37,169 nt of DNA from an uncultured Myxococcales bacterium (GTDB lineage Bacteria; Myxococcota_A; UBA9042), in NCBI GenBank assembly GCA_903924465.1, contig CAIYBN010000048.1, positions 1 to 37,169 on the forward strand. The letters run 5' to 3'. Positions within the stretch are counted from its first letter, which is position 1. Every line of letters begins with the position of its first letter. Both the position numbers and the translations under genes were made by a program. The notes beneath the pieces are model-generated. The model had not been told where the DNA came from, made no database searches, and was given only the letters and a program-made list of their open reading frames with translations. Positions 25,773-33,789 of the stretch are shown here, piece by piece.

Positions 25773-27665
25773 ATGCTGAAGTTCCCGTCCATCCTGCTCC
25801 CCTTGCTTGTGTTTCTGGCTGCGTGTGCCGCTCAGCCGCCGCCGCGCTATCAGGTCATCACCGTGTCGGGCACTGCGTACCAGCGCGGTTTTCAGCACGG
25901 CCAGCAAATGTCCAGTCTTATCAAGTCGTTTTATTCGACTCTGCTGACGACTTCCCTGCTGCCGTACCTGAACCGCAACCAGCCGGATATCGCCGCGTAT
26001 TTGCACAACTACGACGCGACGTTGCATCCCGAGTACGGCAACGGCCAGTTCTCGCTGCTGCTGTTGCGCGAGTCTGCGGTGGTGCTGGAAAAATCAATTC
26101 CGCAGCCGTTTATCGACGAAATGCACGGGATTGCCGATGGTTCTGGCATGGACTATCAGGACATCCTGGTGCTGAACACCTTCGTCGACACGACGCTCGC
26201 GGCGCGCGGGATTACCTACTTTCTCCAGCAGGCAGGCGCCCCGCGCGTGACGGAGATCGAGTGGCTCGGTGCCAGTCTGGTCGGCGATGGCGTGGACAAC
26301 AATGGCGATGGCACGACGGACGAGGCGACAGAATCGCTGGTGTCGCCGTACGAATCGTTGCCCCACGCGATGTGGGTGGAGGTGCCGCAGACCGCCAAGC
26401 TGCGGGTCCGGTTGCACGACGATGATGCCAAGGTGGATCCGGATTCCGTGCGCGTGCTGGTCGACGGCGATGTGTACACGCAGAGCTCGCCGGAGCTGCA
26501 GATGGCGACGCCAACGGACGCGGGTGGGCTGCCGCTCATCCATGACACGGATGTGACGCTGACGCCAAGCAAGCCGTGGACGCAACCGATCGTGACGATC
26601 CAGGTGCAGGCTGGCGACAACAAGATGTCCTACAATCCGCCGCCGAGTCACGAACACCGCATGCGGACTGAACAATTCACGGTGTCCACCAAGGGTTATG
26701 GCAAACCGCCGCATTTGGTGGCGAACAAGGGCATTTCCGACGGCACGAGTCAGCCGCCGTCGATCGCTTTCGCCGTGCGCAATTCGGCCACGCCGGACGG
26801 TCAGGTGCGGCTTGCGCACCATTTCTCGTTACTGGACGCGGGGACGTCGCACAAGCACACGGTGGTGCAAATTCACCATCCGGATACCGGTCCCAGCTAC
26901 ATTTTCGTCGGCTGGGTGGGCATCGCGTACGGCTTTGCCGGGCTGAACAGCAATGGCGTATCGTATGGCTGCAATCACTCGGATACGTTGAATAATCCGC
27001 TCGCTGGGGCATTTCTGACGGATTTCTTTGACGCCAAGCTGGTGTCCAGTGGTGAGCCCATCGGCTTCCTGCTGCGCGACATCCTGGCTTCCGCGCACAA
27101 CGCGGATGAAGCGGCGACGCTGGCCTACGACACGACGCCGACGTTTGGCTGGAACTTTCTGTTTGCCGACAAGGCCGGCAAGTTGCGGTCCGTTGAAGTG
27201 CGCCGGGATATCGGCATGGGCGGCGTGATTGCCAATCCAGGCGAGGGGCGAGCGAACTGGACACCGGATCCGGCTGATCCCGCGGGCCTCGATCAGTGGG
27301 GCGTGCCGTGGGCGTCGGAGAAGCTGGATGATATCCGGGCTGGCGCGCATTTCCGCCCGTTGGCCAATGACTTCCAGATGGATTTGGGTATTTTCAACCT
27401 GCGGCCGCAGCGCGACTGGAGCTCGTACTATTTCTCGTCGGTGCGGGCGATGGCGAACCTGGGCGAGCAGATCACGGCCAACTACGGCAAGCTGGATCTG
27501 GCGACCATGATTGCGATTCTCCGCCAGCCGGTGCTCGTCGATCAGCATGATTCGATGACTGCGGTGGTGATTGAGCCTGGTTTGGGCAAGCTGCACGCGG
27601 CGCTCGGAACCGAGCCGGCGACCGATTCGGATTTTGACACCTTTGACCTGACGAGTGCGCCATGA
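25773..27665 (+). CDS. C45/Ntn-hydrolase-like lipoprotein with Ser at the nucleophile position and an inserted Ig-like domain
   Basis: This protein of about 630 residues has the lipobox LAAC (Cys18). Residues 30-145 match the N-terminal helical part of C45 acyltransferases (isopenicillin-N acyltransferase-like): GTAYQRGFQHG, IDEMHGIADGSGMDYQDIL. The catalytic core resumes at 328 with PSIAFAVRNSATPDG, then HTVVQIHHP and GFAGLNSNGVSYGCN. In the family this strand starts with the Cys nucleophile (C-T-x-F-style); here the aligned residue is Ser330. Between the two parts (about 150-325) lies an insert with Asp-rich DGVDNNGDGTTDE and an Ig-like beta region. Probably an amide hydrolase anchored in the envelope, or an inactive relative. 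ATG 25773 is 9 bases after AGG; ATG 25764 is the alternative. The barrel gene overlaps its stop codon. Confidence 0.72.
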   Translation: MLKFPSILLPLLVFLAACAAQPPPRYQVITVSGTAYQRGFQHGQQMSSLIKSFYSTLLTTSLLPYLNRNQPDIAAYLHNYDATLHPEYGNGQFSLLLLRESAVVLEKSIPQPFIDEMHGIADGSGMDYQDILVLNTFVDTTLAARGITYFLQQAGAPRVTEIEWLGASLVGDGVDNNGDGTTDEATESLVSPYESLPHAMWVEVPQTAKLRVRLHDDDAKVDPDSVRVLVDGDVYTQSSPELQMATPTDAGGLPLIHDTDVTLTPSKPWTQPIVTIQVQAGDNKMSYNPPPSHEHRMRTEQFTVSTKGYGKPPHLVANKGISDGTSQPPSIAFAVRNSATPDGQVRLAHHFSLLDAGTSHKHTVVQIHHPDTGPSYIFVGWVGIAYGFAGLNSNGVSYGCNHSDTLNNPLAGAFLTDFFDAKLVSSGEPIGFLLRDILASAHNADEAATLAYDTTPTFGWNFLFADKAGKLRSVEVRRDIGMGGVIANPGEGRANWTPDPADPAGLDQWGVPWASEKLDDIRAGAHFRPLANDFQMDLGIFNLRPQRDWSSYYFSSVRAMANLGEQITANYGKLDLATMIAILRQPVLVDQHDSMTAVVIEPGLGKLHAALGTEPATDSDFDTFDLTSAP

Positions 27666-28870
27666 AGTCCCTGCGGCTGCTCGTTTTTCTGCTGGTAGCT
27701 GTCGCCGTTCCGGCCTATGCCGGCAACAACACGTCGACCTTGCCGACCGGCACGTTTGTTCTGGACACGGCCTACTACGACACCACGACGACGGTGCGTT
27801 ATGATGACACGCGGACGGCGCGCTCGCTCATGGATGGCCTCCAGCGCTACGAGCCGGGTGGCGGCCTTCAGGGCTCGATTACCGCGAATCCATACGTGAA
27901 ATACCAGCTGTTCGTGCCGCAAGTCATGTACGGCGTGACCGATGACCTGACGCTCGTTCTGGCGATGCCGACAGTCGTCCACACCTCGATTCAGCCGCGG
28001 TTGGGCTGGACGCCGGGCGACTACCAGAACAACCTCGGGCGCCCCTACAGCGAGTCGGATTTTTGGCAATGGGCGCAGAGCATGGGCCAGGGCAAGCCGG
28101 GCGATTTCTCCGGCAACAACTGGACTCCGGCGGACATGGTGATCGGCTTGCGCTACAACCTGTCGAAGCTGAAGATCTTTGATAACAATGGCCTGCGGTC
28201 TGCGGTCAGTGCTCAGGTCGCGTTGCCGACCGGCAAGCAGGCGGATCCGGAGAGCCTCGTCGCCGCGGGAACGACGGTGTGGGATCTGAACAACTATGGT
28301 GATGTCGAACTTCACTATTCTTTGGAAAAGCCCATCAAATGGGACGATTTTACCCGTCTGAATTTTGGCATCGATCTGCACTACGCGTATTTTGCCAAGC
28401 ACACGTACCAATCGTCCACCGGCTCGCGCGAACCGCTGCTGATGACGTTTGCGCCGTACATTGGGCCCACGTACACGATTGATCCGGGCGATCAGTTCGG
28501 CGGCATGCTGTTGGTGGAAGGGATGCCGTTCATCGGCCCGACGCTGTCGACCTGGATGAACCAGCACGACCCAGCCAAGTCGGCGCAGTGGCCGGCGCTG
28601 CTGACCCTGACGGCGTCCCTGAAGTATGCGCATGTCAACCAATCGACCTGGCAATCGCAGTCGGCGATGTGGGACTGGGACCACAACAAGCTGTGGCTGC
28701 CAGGCGACAAGAACACGGTGCGGCTCGCGGCGGACATCAGCCTGATGCGCCTTGGCTTGCCGCTGCAGCTGTATGGCGCCTATTTGACTCAGGAACTGAT
28801 TCCTGGGCGCAACAGCCGCGCGACGGAAGTGCTGATGGTCGGTGGCCGGCTGATCATGAAGTTCTGGTAG
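27662..28870 (+). CDS. outer-membrane beta-barrel protein
   Basis: This 402-residue protein has a Sec signal peptide (about 1-20, cut at AYA-GN). The mature sequence alternates polar and hydrophobic residues with many aromatics (LFVPQVMYGVTDDLTLVLAM, NYGDVELHYSLEK, FGIDLHYAYFAKHTY) and ends GRLIMKFW, an aromatic C-terminus typical of Bam-inserted barrels. The layout resembles transporter/porin-like proteins of the MetA-pathway type, without specific assignment. The ATG overlaps the TGA of the C45-like gene (ATGA), so the two are translationally coupled and probably act together, for example uptake or release of what the hydrolase processes (inference). Confidence 0.75.
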   Translation: MKSLRLLVFLLVAVAVPAYAGNNTSTLPTGTFVLDTAYYDTTTTVRYDDTRTARSLMDGLQRYEPGGGLQGSITANPYVKYQLFVPQVMYGVTDDLTLVLAMPTVVHTSIQPRLGWTPGDYQNNLGRPYSESDFWQWAQSMGQGKPGDFSGNNWTPADMVIGLRYNLSKLKIFDNNGLRSAVSAQVALPTGKQADPESLVAAGTTVWDLNNYGDVELHYSLEKPIKWDDFTRLNFGIDLHYAYFAKHTYQSSTGSREPLLMTFAPYIGPTYTIDPGDQFGGMLLVEGMPFIGPTLSTWMNQHDPAKSAQWPALLTLTASLKYAHVNQSTWQSQSAMWDWDHNKLWLPGDKNTVRLAADISLMRLGLPLQLYGAYLTQELIPGRNSRATEVLMVGGRLIMKFW

Positions 28871-28891
28871 CCGCGAAGTCCCGCGCACCGC

Positions 28892-29965
28892 TCAGGGCAT
28901 CACGACGTAATTCAAGGCCGCTTGCGCCACGTCCCCCAACGTCCCGCCTGGCGCCATCGCGAGACCGAACGCGTCCGGCACCGGCGTCTTGTCGTTCAGC
29001 ATCGGCCGCAAAAGCGGTTCGGCCAGGTCTCGACGTCCGGCGTAGATTTGCGCGAGCGCCCGCAACGCGCCCGCGCGCTTCAGCGGCGACTTGTCCTTGA
29101 GCCACTTGGTCGCGTACTTCTCCGCGATGCTGGGCTGCAGAATCGCCAGCGTCGCCAGCGCTTCGGCCGCGACCGCGTCTTGCTTGTCCTTCAGCAAGGG
29201 CTCCACGTAAGCCGCCACAGACTCCAGACCGAGCCGACCGAACAGGCGAAGCGCCACGACCCGCGCGCGCGCCGTGCCGCGTCCCTGGGACATGAGCTCC
29301 GCAATCCGGTCGCCGAGCCGCAAGTTCTCATGGCTGCGACTGGCGTCGTAGACTGCATGGAGCGTCGCCAGCTGCACCGTCTCGTCGGGGTGGCGAAATC
29401 CGTCCAGCGCATACTGCGCGGCGGTGTCGCAGCCGCTCGCGAAATGCATTTCCAGCGCCGCGGTCGCCAGCGCGGGATCGGCCGAACTCAAGTACGCCGT
29501 CGCGAACGCCGCCAAACGAGGCTGCCGTGCGACGATCAGCCGCGAGGCTTTCAGGGACAGGAGTTGCATACGCGGGTCGGGATCCTGCACCGTCAGGCGG
29601 ATCAACGCCGGTCCGTCGATGGTTTGGACCCACTTGGCGAAGCGCGCTTCCGCTGCCGCCGGCGCCGCATAGTTGGTCGGATCCACAATCGCTTCGTGGA
29701 TTTCGTGGAGCGCGGTCCGCGCTTCCTCGGACGGCCGCCGGAAAACCACATCCGGCCCCGGCGTACCCGGTGAATACCGCTTCGCGTGCTTGCCAAAGTC
29801 ACACCAGGGCTTGCGCAGCAGCGCACGGTCGGTCACGGCGGGCGCAAATGCGGGCACGCGCACGCCCGCGGTCGGTGGTGGCACCCACGCCAGGTCGAGC
29901 GCATGCGCCGCCCCCGGATCGTTCGCCACGGCCAACATCAGCAGCCCCATGAGCCAATTCGCCAT
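28892..29965 (-). CDS. exported HEAT-repeat protein
   Basis: This 357-residue protein has an N-terminal signal peptide (MANWLMGLLMLAVAND...AHA). Residues about 150-350 are repeated helical pairs of the HEAT type: PALIRLTVQDPDPRMQLLSL, DETVQLATLHAVYDA, ARARVVALRLFGRLG, DAVAAEALATLAILQ, PLKRAGALRALAQIYAG. A periplasmic protein-interaction solenoid is likely. ATG 29965 follows GAGGGAAACC; the frame stays open far upstream to 31213, but that stretch is antisense to the permease gene and is not coding. Convergent with the barrel gene (21 bases) and divergent from the permease (93 bases). Confidence 0.75.
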   Translation of the reverse strand: MANWLMGLLMLAVANDPGAAHALDLAWVPPPTAGVRVPAFAPAVTDRALLRKPWCDFGKHAKRYSPGTPGPDVVFRRPSEEARTALHEIHEAIVDPTNYAAPAAAEARFAKWVQTIDGPALIRLTVQDPDPRMQLLSLKASRLIVARQPRLAAFATAYLSSADPALATAALEMHFASGCDTAAQYALDGFRHPDETVQLATLHAVYDASRSHENLRLGDRIAELMSQGRGTARARVVALRLFGRLGLESVAAYVEPLLKDKQDAVAAEALATLAILQPSIAEKYATKWLKDKSPLKRAGALRALAQIYAGRRDLAEPLLRPMLNDKTPVPDAFGLAMAPGGTLGDVAQAALNYVVMP

Positions 29966-30028
29966 CGGTTTCCCTCGGCCGCGCACCCGCTGCCGAGCCA
30001 GAAAGTAGCATTCCCCCGGTCCCGCCGC

Positions 30029-30034
30029 TATCCT
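30029..30034 (+). promoter_or_regulatory. -10-like element of the permease gene
   Basis: TATCCT within CCGCTATCCTCTG lies 30 bases before the permease start, where a -10 element would be expected. No clear -35 is seen. The same CGCTATCCT core appears at 31221 and in related form at 20451 and 21557. Confidence 0.3.
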
Positions 30035-30058
30035 CTGACCTTGGAGGGCTTTCTTTTC

Positions 30059-31192
30059 GTGCCACATCGTCGCGACATTCAGCCACCGCCCCAGCCGGCA
30101 TCGCCGTGGCAGGCGCGGTTTTTCCAGTTCGCGCTGCTTGGCTCGGGGCTCACGCTGCTGATCTGGCTCTTCGTTCGCCTCTCGATCGTCACGACGCCCA
30201 TCCTCTTCGGTTTCTTCGTCGCCTATGCGCTGAATCCCGTCGTCATCCGCCTCCGCCGGTGGCGCGTGCCGCCGTTCCTCGCGCTGACGGTTCCGGTGCT
30301 GTTGTTCGTCACGCTCGCCGTGCTGTTCTTCACCATCGTCGTGCCGCAAATGGCGCAGAAGCTCCAGTACGCCAGTTCGCACTTGCCGCAGCTGATGTAC
30401 AACTGGGTCCTGCGGATGGATCCGTGGTTTGAACAGCATTTTGCCAGAAAGCTCAGCGATTTCGTGCCCTACCAGAACCTGAGCCAAGTGCTGCAGGCGC
30501 TGGCCAAGGAGTTCGTCGGTCCGGACGATTCCGCCGTGGGCTGGATCCTGTCCAGCGCGCGGGACTTGCTGCTGACCATCGGCAACGTCGTGCTGATCGT
30601 CGTGGTGGCGTTCTTCCTGCTGGAAGACTACGAGAAAATCGTGCGCGGCGCTGCGTCCCTGGTGCCACGGCGGCACAGCGCGCGCGTCACGCACGTGATT
30701 TCCCGCATCGACGGCGCGCTCGCCGGCTTTTTGCGCGGTGAACTGCTGCTCATGACAACTGCGATTACCGCTTTCACGATTGGCCTGCTGCTGCTCGATG
30801 TGCCTTTTGCGCTGGTGATGGGGCCGATTGCCGGGGTGATTTACCTGATTCCGTACATCGGCGTGCTGACCGGCGTCTCTCTCTGCGTGCTGATGTCGCT
30901 GCTGACCGACCATTCGGCGTGGCAAATCGGCGGCGTCGTGCTCCTGTTTGGCGGATTCTACTCGGTTGACCTCCTGTACATCACGCCGCGGCTGATCGGC
31001 AATCGCGTTGGCCTCAAACCGGTGGTGGTGCTGCTGGGTATCATCGCGATGGGCGAACTGGCGGGCCTGACGGGGATTCTGCTGGCCTTGCCGCTGTTGG
31101 CGGTCACGCGCATCTTGCTGGATGAAGCGATCATCGACTATCGGCTCTCCGATGCCTATTCCGAGATGCCGGGCAGCGACGGATCCGAGTAG
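30059..31192 (+). CDS. AI-2E/PerM family membrane permease
   Basis: This is a 377-residue polytopic inner-membrane protein. It has an N-terminal pair of helices (ALLGSGLTLLIWLFVRLSI, TPILFGFFVAYALNPVVIRL), a central amphipathic region, and a C-terminal bundle containing IAGVIYLIPYIGVLTGVSL and ITPRLIGNRVGLKPVVVLLG; the Pro-rich PYIG and RLIGNRVGL segments are hallmarks of the AI-2E (UPF0118) family. Members export or exchange ions or small metabolites; autoinducer transport was shown only for a few. The start is a GTG at 30059 with GGAGGG about 11 bases upstream. Divergent from the HEAT-repeat gene and 60 bases ahead of the Cys-repeat lipoprotein gene. Confidence 0.9.
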   Translation: MPHRRDIQPPPQPASPWQARFFQFALLGSGLTLLIWLFVRLSIVTTPILFGFFVAYALNPVVIRLRRWRVPPFLALTVPVLLFVTLAVLFFTIVVPQMAQKLQYASSHLPQLMYNWVLRMDPWFEQHFARKLSDFVPYQNLSQVLQALAKEFVGPDDSAVGWILSSARDLLLTIGNVVLIVVVAFFLLEDYEKIVRGAASLVPRRHSARVTHVISRIDGALAGFLRGELLLMTTAITAFTIGLLLLDVPFALVMGPIAGVIYLIPYIGVLTGVSLCVLMSLLTDHSAWQIGGVVLLFGGFYSVDLLYITPRLIGNRVGLKPVVVLLGIIAMGELAGLTGILLALPLLAVTRILLDEAIIDYRLSDAYSEMPGSDGSE

Positions 31193-31220
31193 CACACTCG
31201 CCGCCATCGCCAAAGTTCGC

Positions 31221-31226
31221 TATCCT
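31221..31226 (+). promoter_or_regulatory. -10-like element of the Cys-repeat lipoprotein gene
   Basis: TATCCT within TTCGCTATCCTTGGGG lies 32 bases before the start codon at 31253. No good -35 hexamer is present 16-18 bases upstream. The surrounding sequence is close to the one at 21557 (CCGCTATCTTTGGG). Confidence 0.3.
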
Positions 31227-31252
31227 TGGGGCCTGCTGCCACGGAGCTTGCC

Positions 31253-33118
31253 ATGCGAACACGTTTTGCTACTGCCCAAAATTGGATTCTCCTCGCCGCG
31301 GCCTGCTGCGCCGCGTGCGGAACCACCGCCGCAACTGGTGGAAATTCCACAGGGGCTGACGCAACGGGCGATGCGGTCGCAAGCGAGCTGGGCGACGTCG
31401 CTCCTGTGGCGTGCGTCGCCGGCAACAACGGCGCGGCGTGTGACGACAACAACCTCTGCACGAACAACGACCAGTGCGACGGCGGCGCGTGCGTCGGCCT
31501 TCCGGTGAAATGCGCTGACGACGTGACCTGCACCGACGACAGCTGTGACAAGACCAAGGGTTGCCTGCACAAGACGAACGGTTGCCTCATCGGCGGCGTG
31601 TGTTTTGGCAGCGGCACGCCGGCACCCACCGAGGCGTGCAAGAGCTGCCAGCCGAGCACTTCCGACAGCGCCTGGAGCATCGACATCAAGCTGAACTGCG
31701 ACGACGGCGATCCGTGCACACAGTTTGATTCGTGCAAATCCAACGGCACCTGCGCTGGCGCCAAGCTCGGCTGCGATGATGGCAAGGCGTGCACCCTCGA
31801 CGCTTGCACCGCCGCGGCTGGTTGCACGCACACCGACCTGGACACCGGCGCGTGCGACGACGGCAACCCGTGCACGCTCAACGACGGCTGCAAGGGTGGA
31901 AGCTGCAAGGCGGGCACAGACAAGCTCGTCTGCGACGACAAGAACCCTTGCACCAAGGATACCTGCGATCCCAAGGTGGGCTGCACGGCGGCCAACGACC
32001 CGCTGGCGTGCGACGACCAGGAAGGCTGCACCATCGACAGCTGCGACCCGACGACGGGCTGCAAGCACGTCAGTCTGAACGTCGGCGACGCGTGCTCCAC
32101 CGGCGATTTGTGCATCAGCGGCTCCACCTGCTCGCCGACCTTGAAATGCCAGGGAGGCAACCCCGTCGGCTGTGACGACAAGAACATCTGCACCGACGAT
32201 TTCTGCAAATCCACCAAAGGCTGCATTCACGCCATCAACACGCTGAGCTGCGACGACGGCGAATATTGCACCTATCCCGACCTGTGCACCGGCGGGCAAT
32301 GCATTGGCGTCAAGACCAACATGTGCCCGTTGTGCAACAAGATTTTCAGCGATTTCGACGGCAAGCTGACGCAATTCCAGATTGGCACCAGCGGCAATCC
32401 GGGCGACGGCATCGACGTCGACGGCGATCCCAAGACGTGCGCGCCGGACGGCGATTGCTCGGCAGGCATCGACAACGCCGCGTCCGTGTTGGCGTTCATC
32501 GTCAACCAGCCGCTGATCGATTCCGTGAACAACGGTCAGTTCACGTTCGTCGCCGAATTGGCTGGTTATCAAGGTGAAAATATTCCATTTACCCTCAATC
32601 TCTATTACGCGACCATGGACATTTCCAGCAAGAACGTGAATTGCGATCAGCAGCAGGACGTGTGCAATTGGCTGGCAATGCAGACGGCATTTACCGCGGG
32701 CTGCCAGCCAAAGTTCTCGTTCAAGGATGCGATCGTGACCGGTGGCGTGCTCACAGCGGGCGGTTCGGACACGCTGTTTGCCATGGATGCGTCGCTGCTT
32801 GGCGCCAAGAACGCGACGCTGTACGTCAAGGGTGCGCGGGTCGAGGCGAAAGTGACGTTCACGCCGGACGGCAAAGCGGTGCAGGGCATGTCCGGCGCGC
32901 TCGGCGGTGCGGTGCCGTCGCCGGTGGTCGTGGACATCATCAATGCCATGGATGACAGCGTCTTTGCGTCGCTCGGCGGCAAGGCCAACGCGCTCGTGCT
33001 CGTGCAACAGCTTTTGGCGGTAGACATCGACACCGACGGTGACGGCAACAAGGACGCGAGCAGCATCGGCCTGCGTTTTTCAGCGCTTGGCGCCAAGATC
33101 GTCGGCACCGGTTACTGA
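31253..33118 (+). CDS. large Cys-repeat lipoprotein
   Basis: This 621-residue protein has a lipoprotein-type signal (MRTRFATAQNW...LLAAACCAAC). Residues about 50-370 are a string of modules of the form CDDGNPCTLNDGC and CDDKNPCTKDTCDPKVGC, a Cys-rich repeat common in Myxococcota surface proteins, with conserved CDD and PCT. The C-terminal part (about 375-621) is different: few Cys, beta-rich, with Asp-rich loops DGIDVDGDPKTC and DIDTDGDGNKD that look calcium-binding. It is probably displayed on the outer membrane; no catalytic motif is seen. ATG 31253 has GGAG at a suitable distance. Its TGA overlaps the ATG of the glycosylase gene (TGATG). Confidence 0.78.
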   Translation: MRTRFATAQNWILLAAACCAACGTTAATGGNSTGADATGDAVASELGDVAPVACVAGNNGAACDDNNLCTNNDQCDGGACVGLPVKCADDVTCTDDSCDKTKGCLHKTNGCLIGGVCFGSGTPAPTEACKSCQPSTSDSAWSIDIKLNCDDGDPCTQFDSCKSNGTCAGAKLGCDDGKACTLDACTAAAGCTHTDLDTGACDDGNPCTLNDGCKGGSCKAGTDKLVCDDKNPCTKDTCDPKVGCTAANDPLACDDQEGCTIDSCDPTTGCKHVSLNVGDACSTGDLCISGSTCSPTLKCQGGNPVGCDDKNICTDDFCKSTKGCIHAINTLSCDDGEYCTYPDLCTGGQCIGVKTNMCPLCNKIFSDFDGKLTQFQIGTSGNPGDGIDVDGDPKTCAPDGDCSAGIDNAASVLAFIVNQPLIDSVNNGQFTFVAELAGYQGENIPFTLNLYYATMDISSKNVNCDQQQDVCNWLAMQTAFTAGCQPKFSFKDAIVTGGVLTAGGSDTLFAMDASLLGAKNATLYVKGARVEAKVTFTPDGKAVQGMSGALGGAVPSPVVVDIINAMDDSVFASLGGKANALVLVQQLLAVDIDTDGDGNKDASSIGLRFSALGAKIVGTGY

Positions 33119-33750
33119 TGGTGGGCCATCCGCACGCGCCCGGAGAGGCGCATCTGCAGGCGGTGGATGCGTCGCTGGCGGCCATGATCGCGACCGTCGG
33201 ACCGTGCGCGATGCAGTTCCGCGAGGACCGGTTCGGCGCGTTGGTGAGCGCAATCATCTCCCAGCAGGTAGCGAGCGCGGCCGCCACGACGATTCACCGG
33301 CGGATGTGCGAGTTGCTGCCGGACCACGTGCCAACGCCGGAAGCGATCGCCGCGCTGTCGCCCGAACAGCTGCGCTCGGCCGGTTTGTCGGGGCAAAAGG
33401 CGAAGTATTTACAGGCGCTCGCGGCGTTCGTCGTGGACAAGCGTCTGGATTTGCAGGCGTTGGACCAGATGACTGACGACGAGGTTGCCAGCGCCCTGGT
33501 CGCCGTGCCGGGCATCGGTCGCTGGACCGCGGACATGTTCCTGATCTTTTCGCTGCGGCGGCCGGACGTGCTGCCTCTGGGCGATTTGGCGGTGCGCGAG
33601 GCGTTCATGCACCACTATGGCCTGGAAAAGGGCGACTTTCCTCACAAAGCTGTGGCGATTGCGCAAGCGTGGCGGCCGTGGCGCAGTCTGGCGTGCTGGT
33701 ATTTCTACCGCGACGCCGATGCGCGCAAAGGCCGCGCGCCCGTCGTGTAG
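33118..33750 (+). CDS. DNA-3-methyladenine glycosylase II family (HhH-GPD)
   Basis: This 210-residue base-excision repair enzyme removes alkylated purines from DNA. It has ALVSAIISQQVASAAA at the start of the helical domain, the helix-hairpin-helix VPGIGRWTADMFLI (130-143), and the catalytic Asp156 in PLGDLAVR. It lacks the extra N-terminal domain of E. coli AlkA and is more like short Mag1/AlkA-type enzymes. The start ATG overlaps the TGA of the lipoprotein gene by one base, so translation may be coupled although the two products have unrelated roles. Convergent with the coiled-coil gene. Confidence 0.9.
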   Translation: MVGHPHAPGEAHLQAVDASLAAMIATVGPCAMQFREDRFGALVSAIISQQVASAAATTIHRRMCELLPDHVPTPEAIAALSPEQLRSAGLSGQKAKYLQALAAFVVDKRLDLQALDQMTDDEVASALVAVPGIGRWTADMFLIFSLRRPDVLPLGDLAVREAFMHHYGLEKGDFPHKAVAIAQAWRPWRSLACWYFYRDADARKGRAPVV

Positions 33751-33789
33751 GCGACGCGCGTCTCCCTGAAAGCGGAGTTTCGGCGCCTA
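33748..33789. terminator. possible bidirectional hairpin between convergent genes
   Basis: TAGGCG (33748-33753) and CGCCTA (33784-33789) are perfect inverted repeats that include both stop codons. Nested CTCC (33762-33765) and GGAG (33774-33777) can pair inside. There is no long T run, so termination is uncertain. Confidence 0.3.

Noticed and set aside
29966..31213. Upstream extension of the HEAT-repeat frame on the minus strand
   Set aside because: It is antisense to the AI-2E-type permease gene and its product is Gln/His/Arg-rich. A signal peptide and ribosome site mark the true start at 29965.
31400..32330. Regular DNA repetition in the lipoprotein gene, possibly CRISPR-like
   Set aside because: The periodicity is at the protein level (CDD...PCT modules) within one open frame. 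The DNA copies are not identical and there are no constant spacers.
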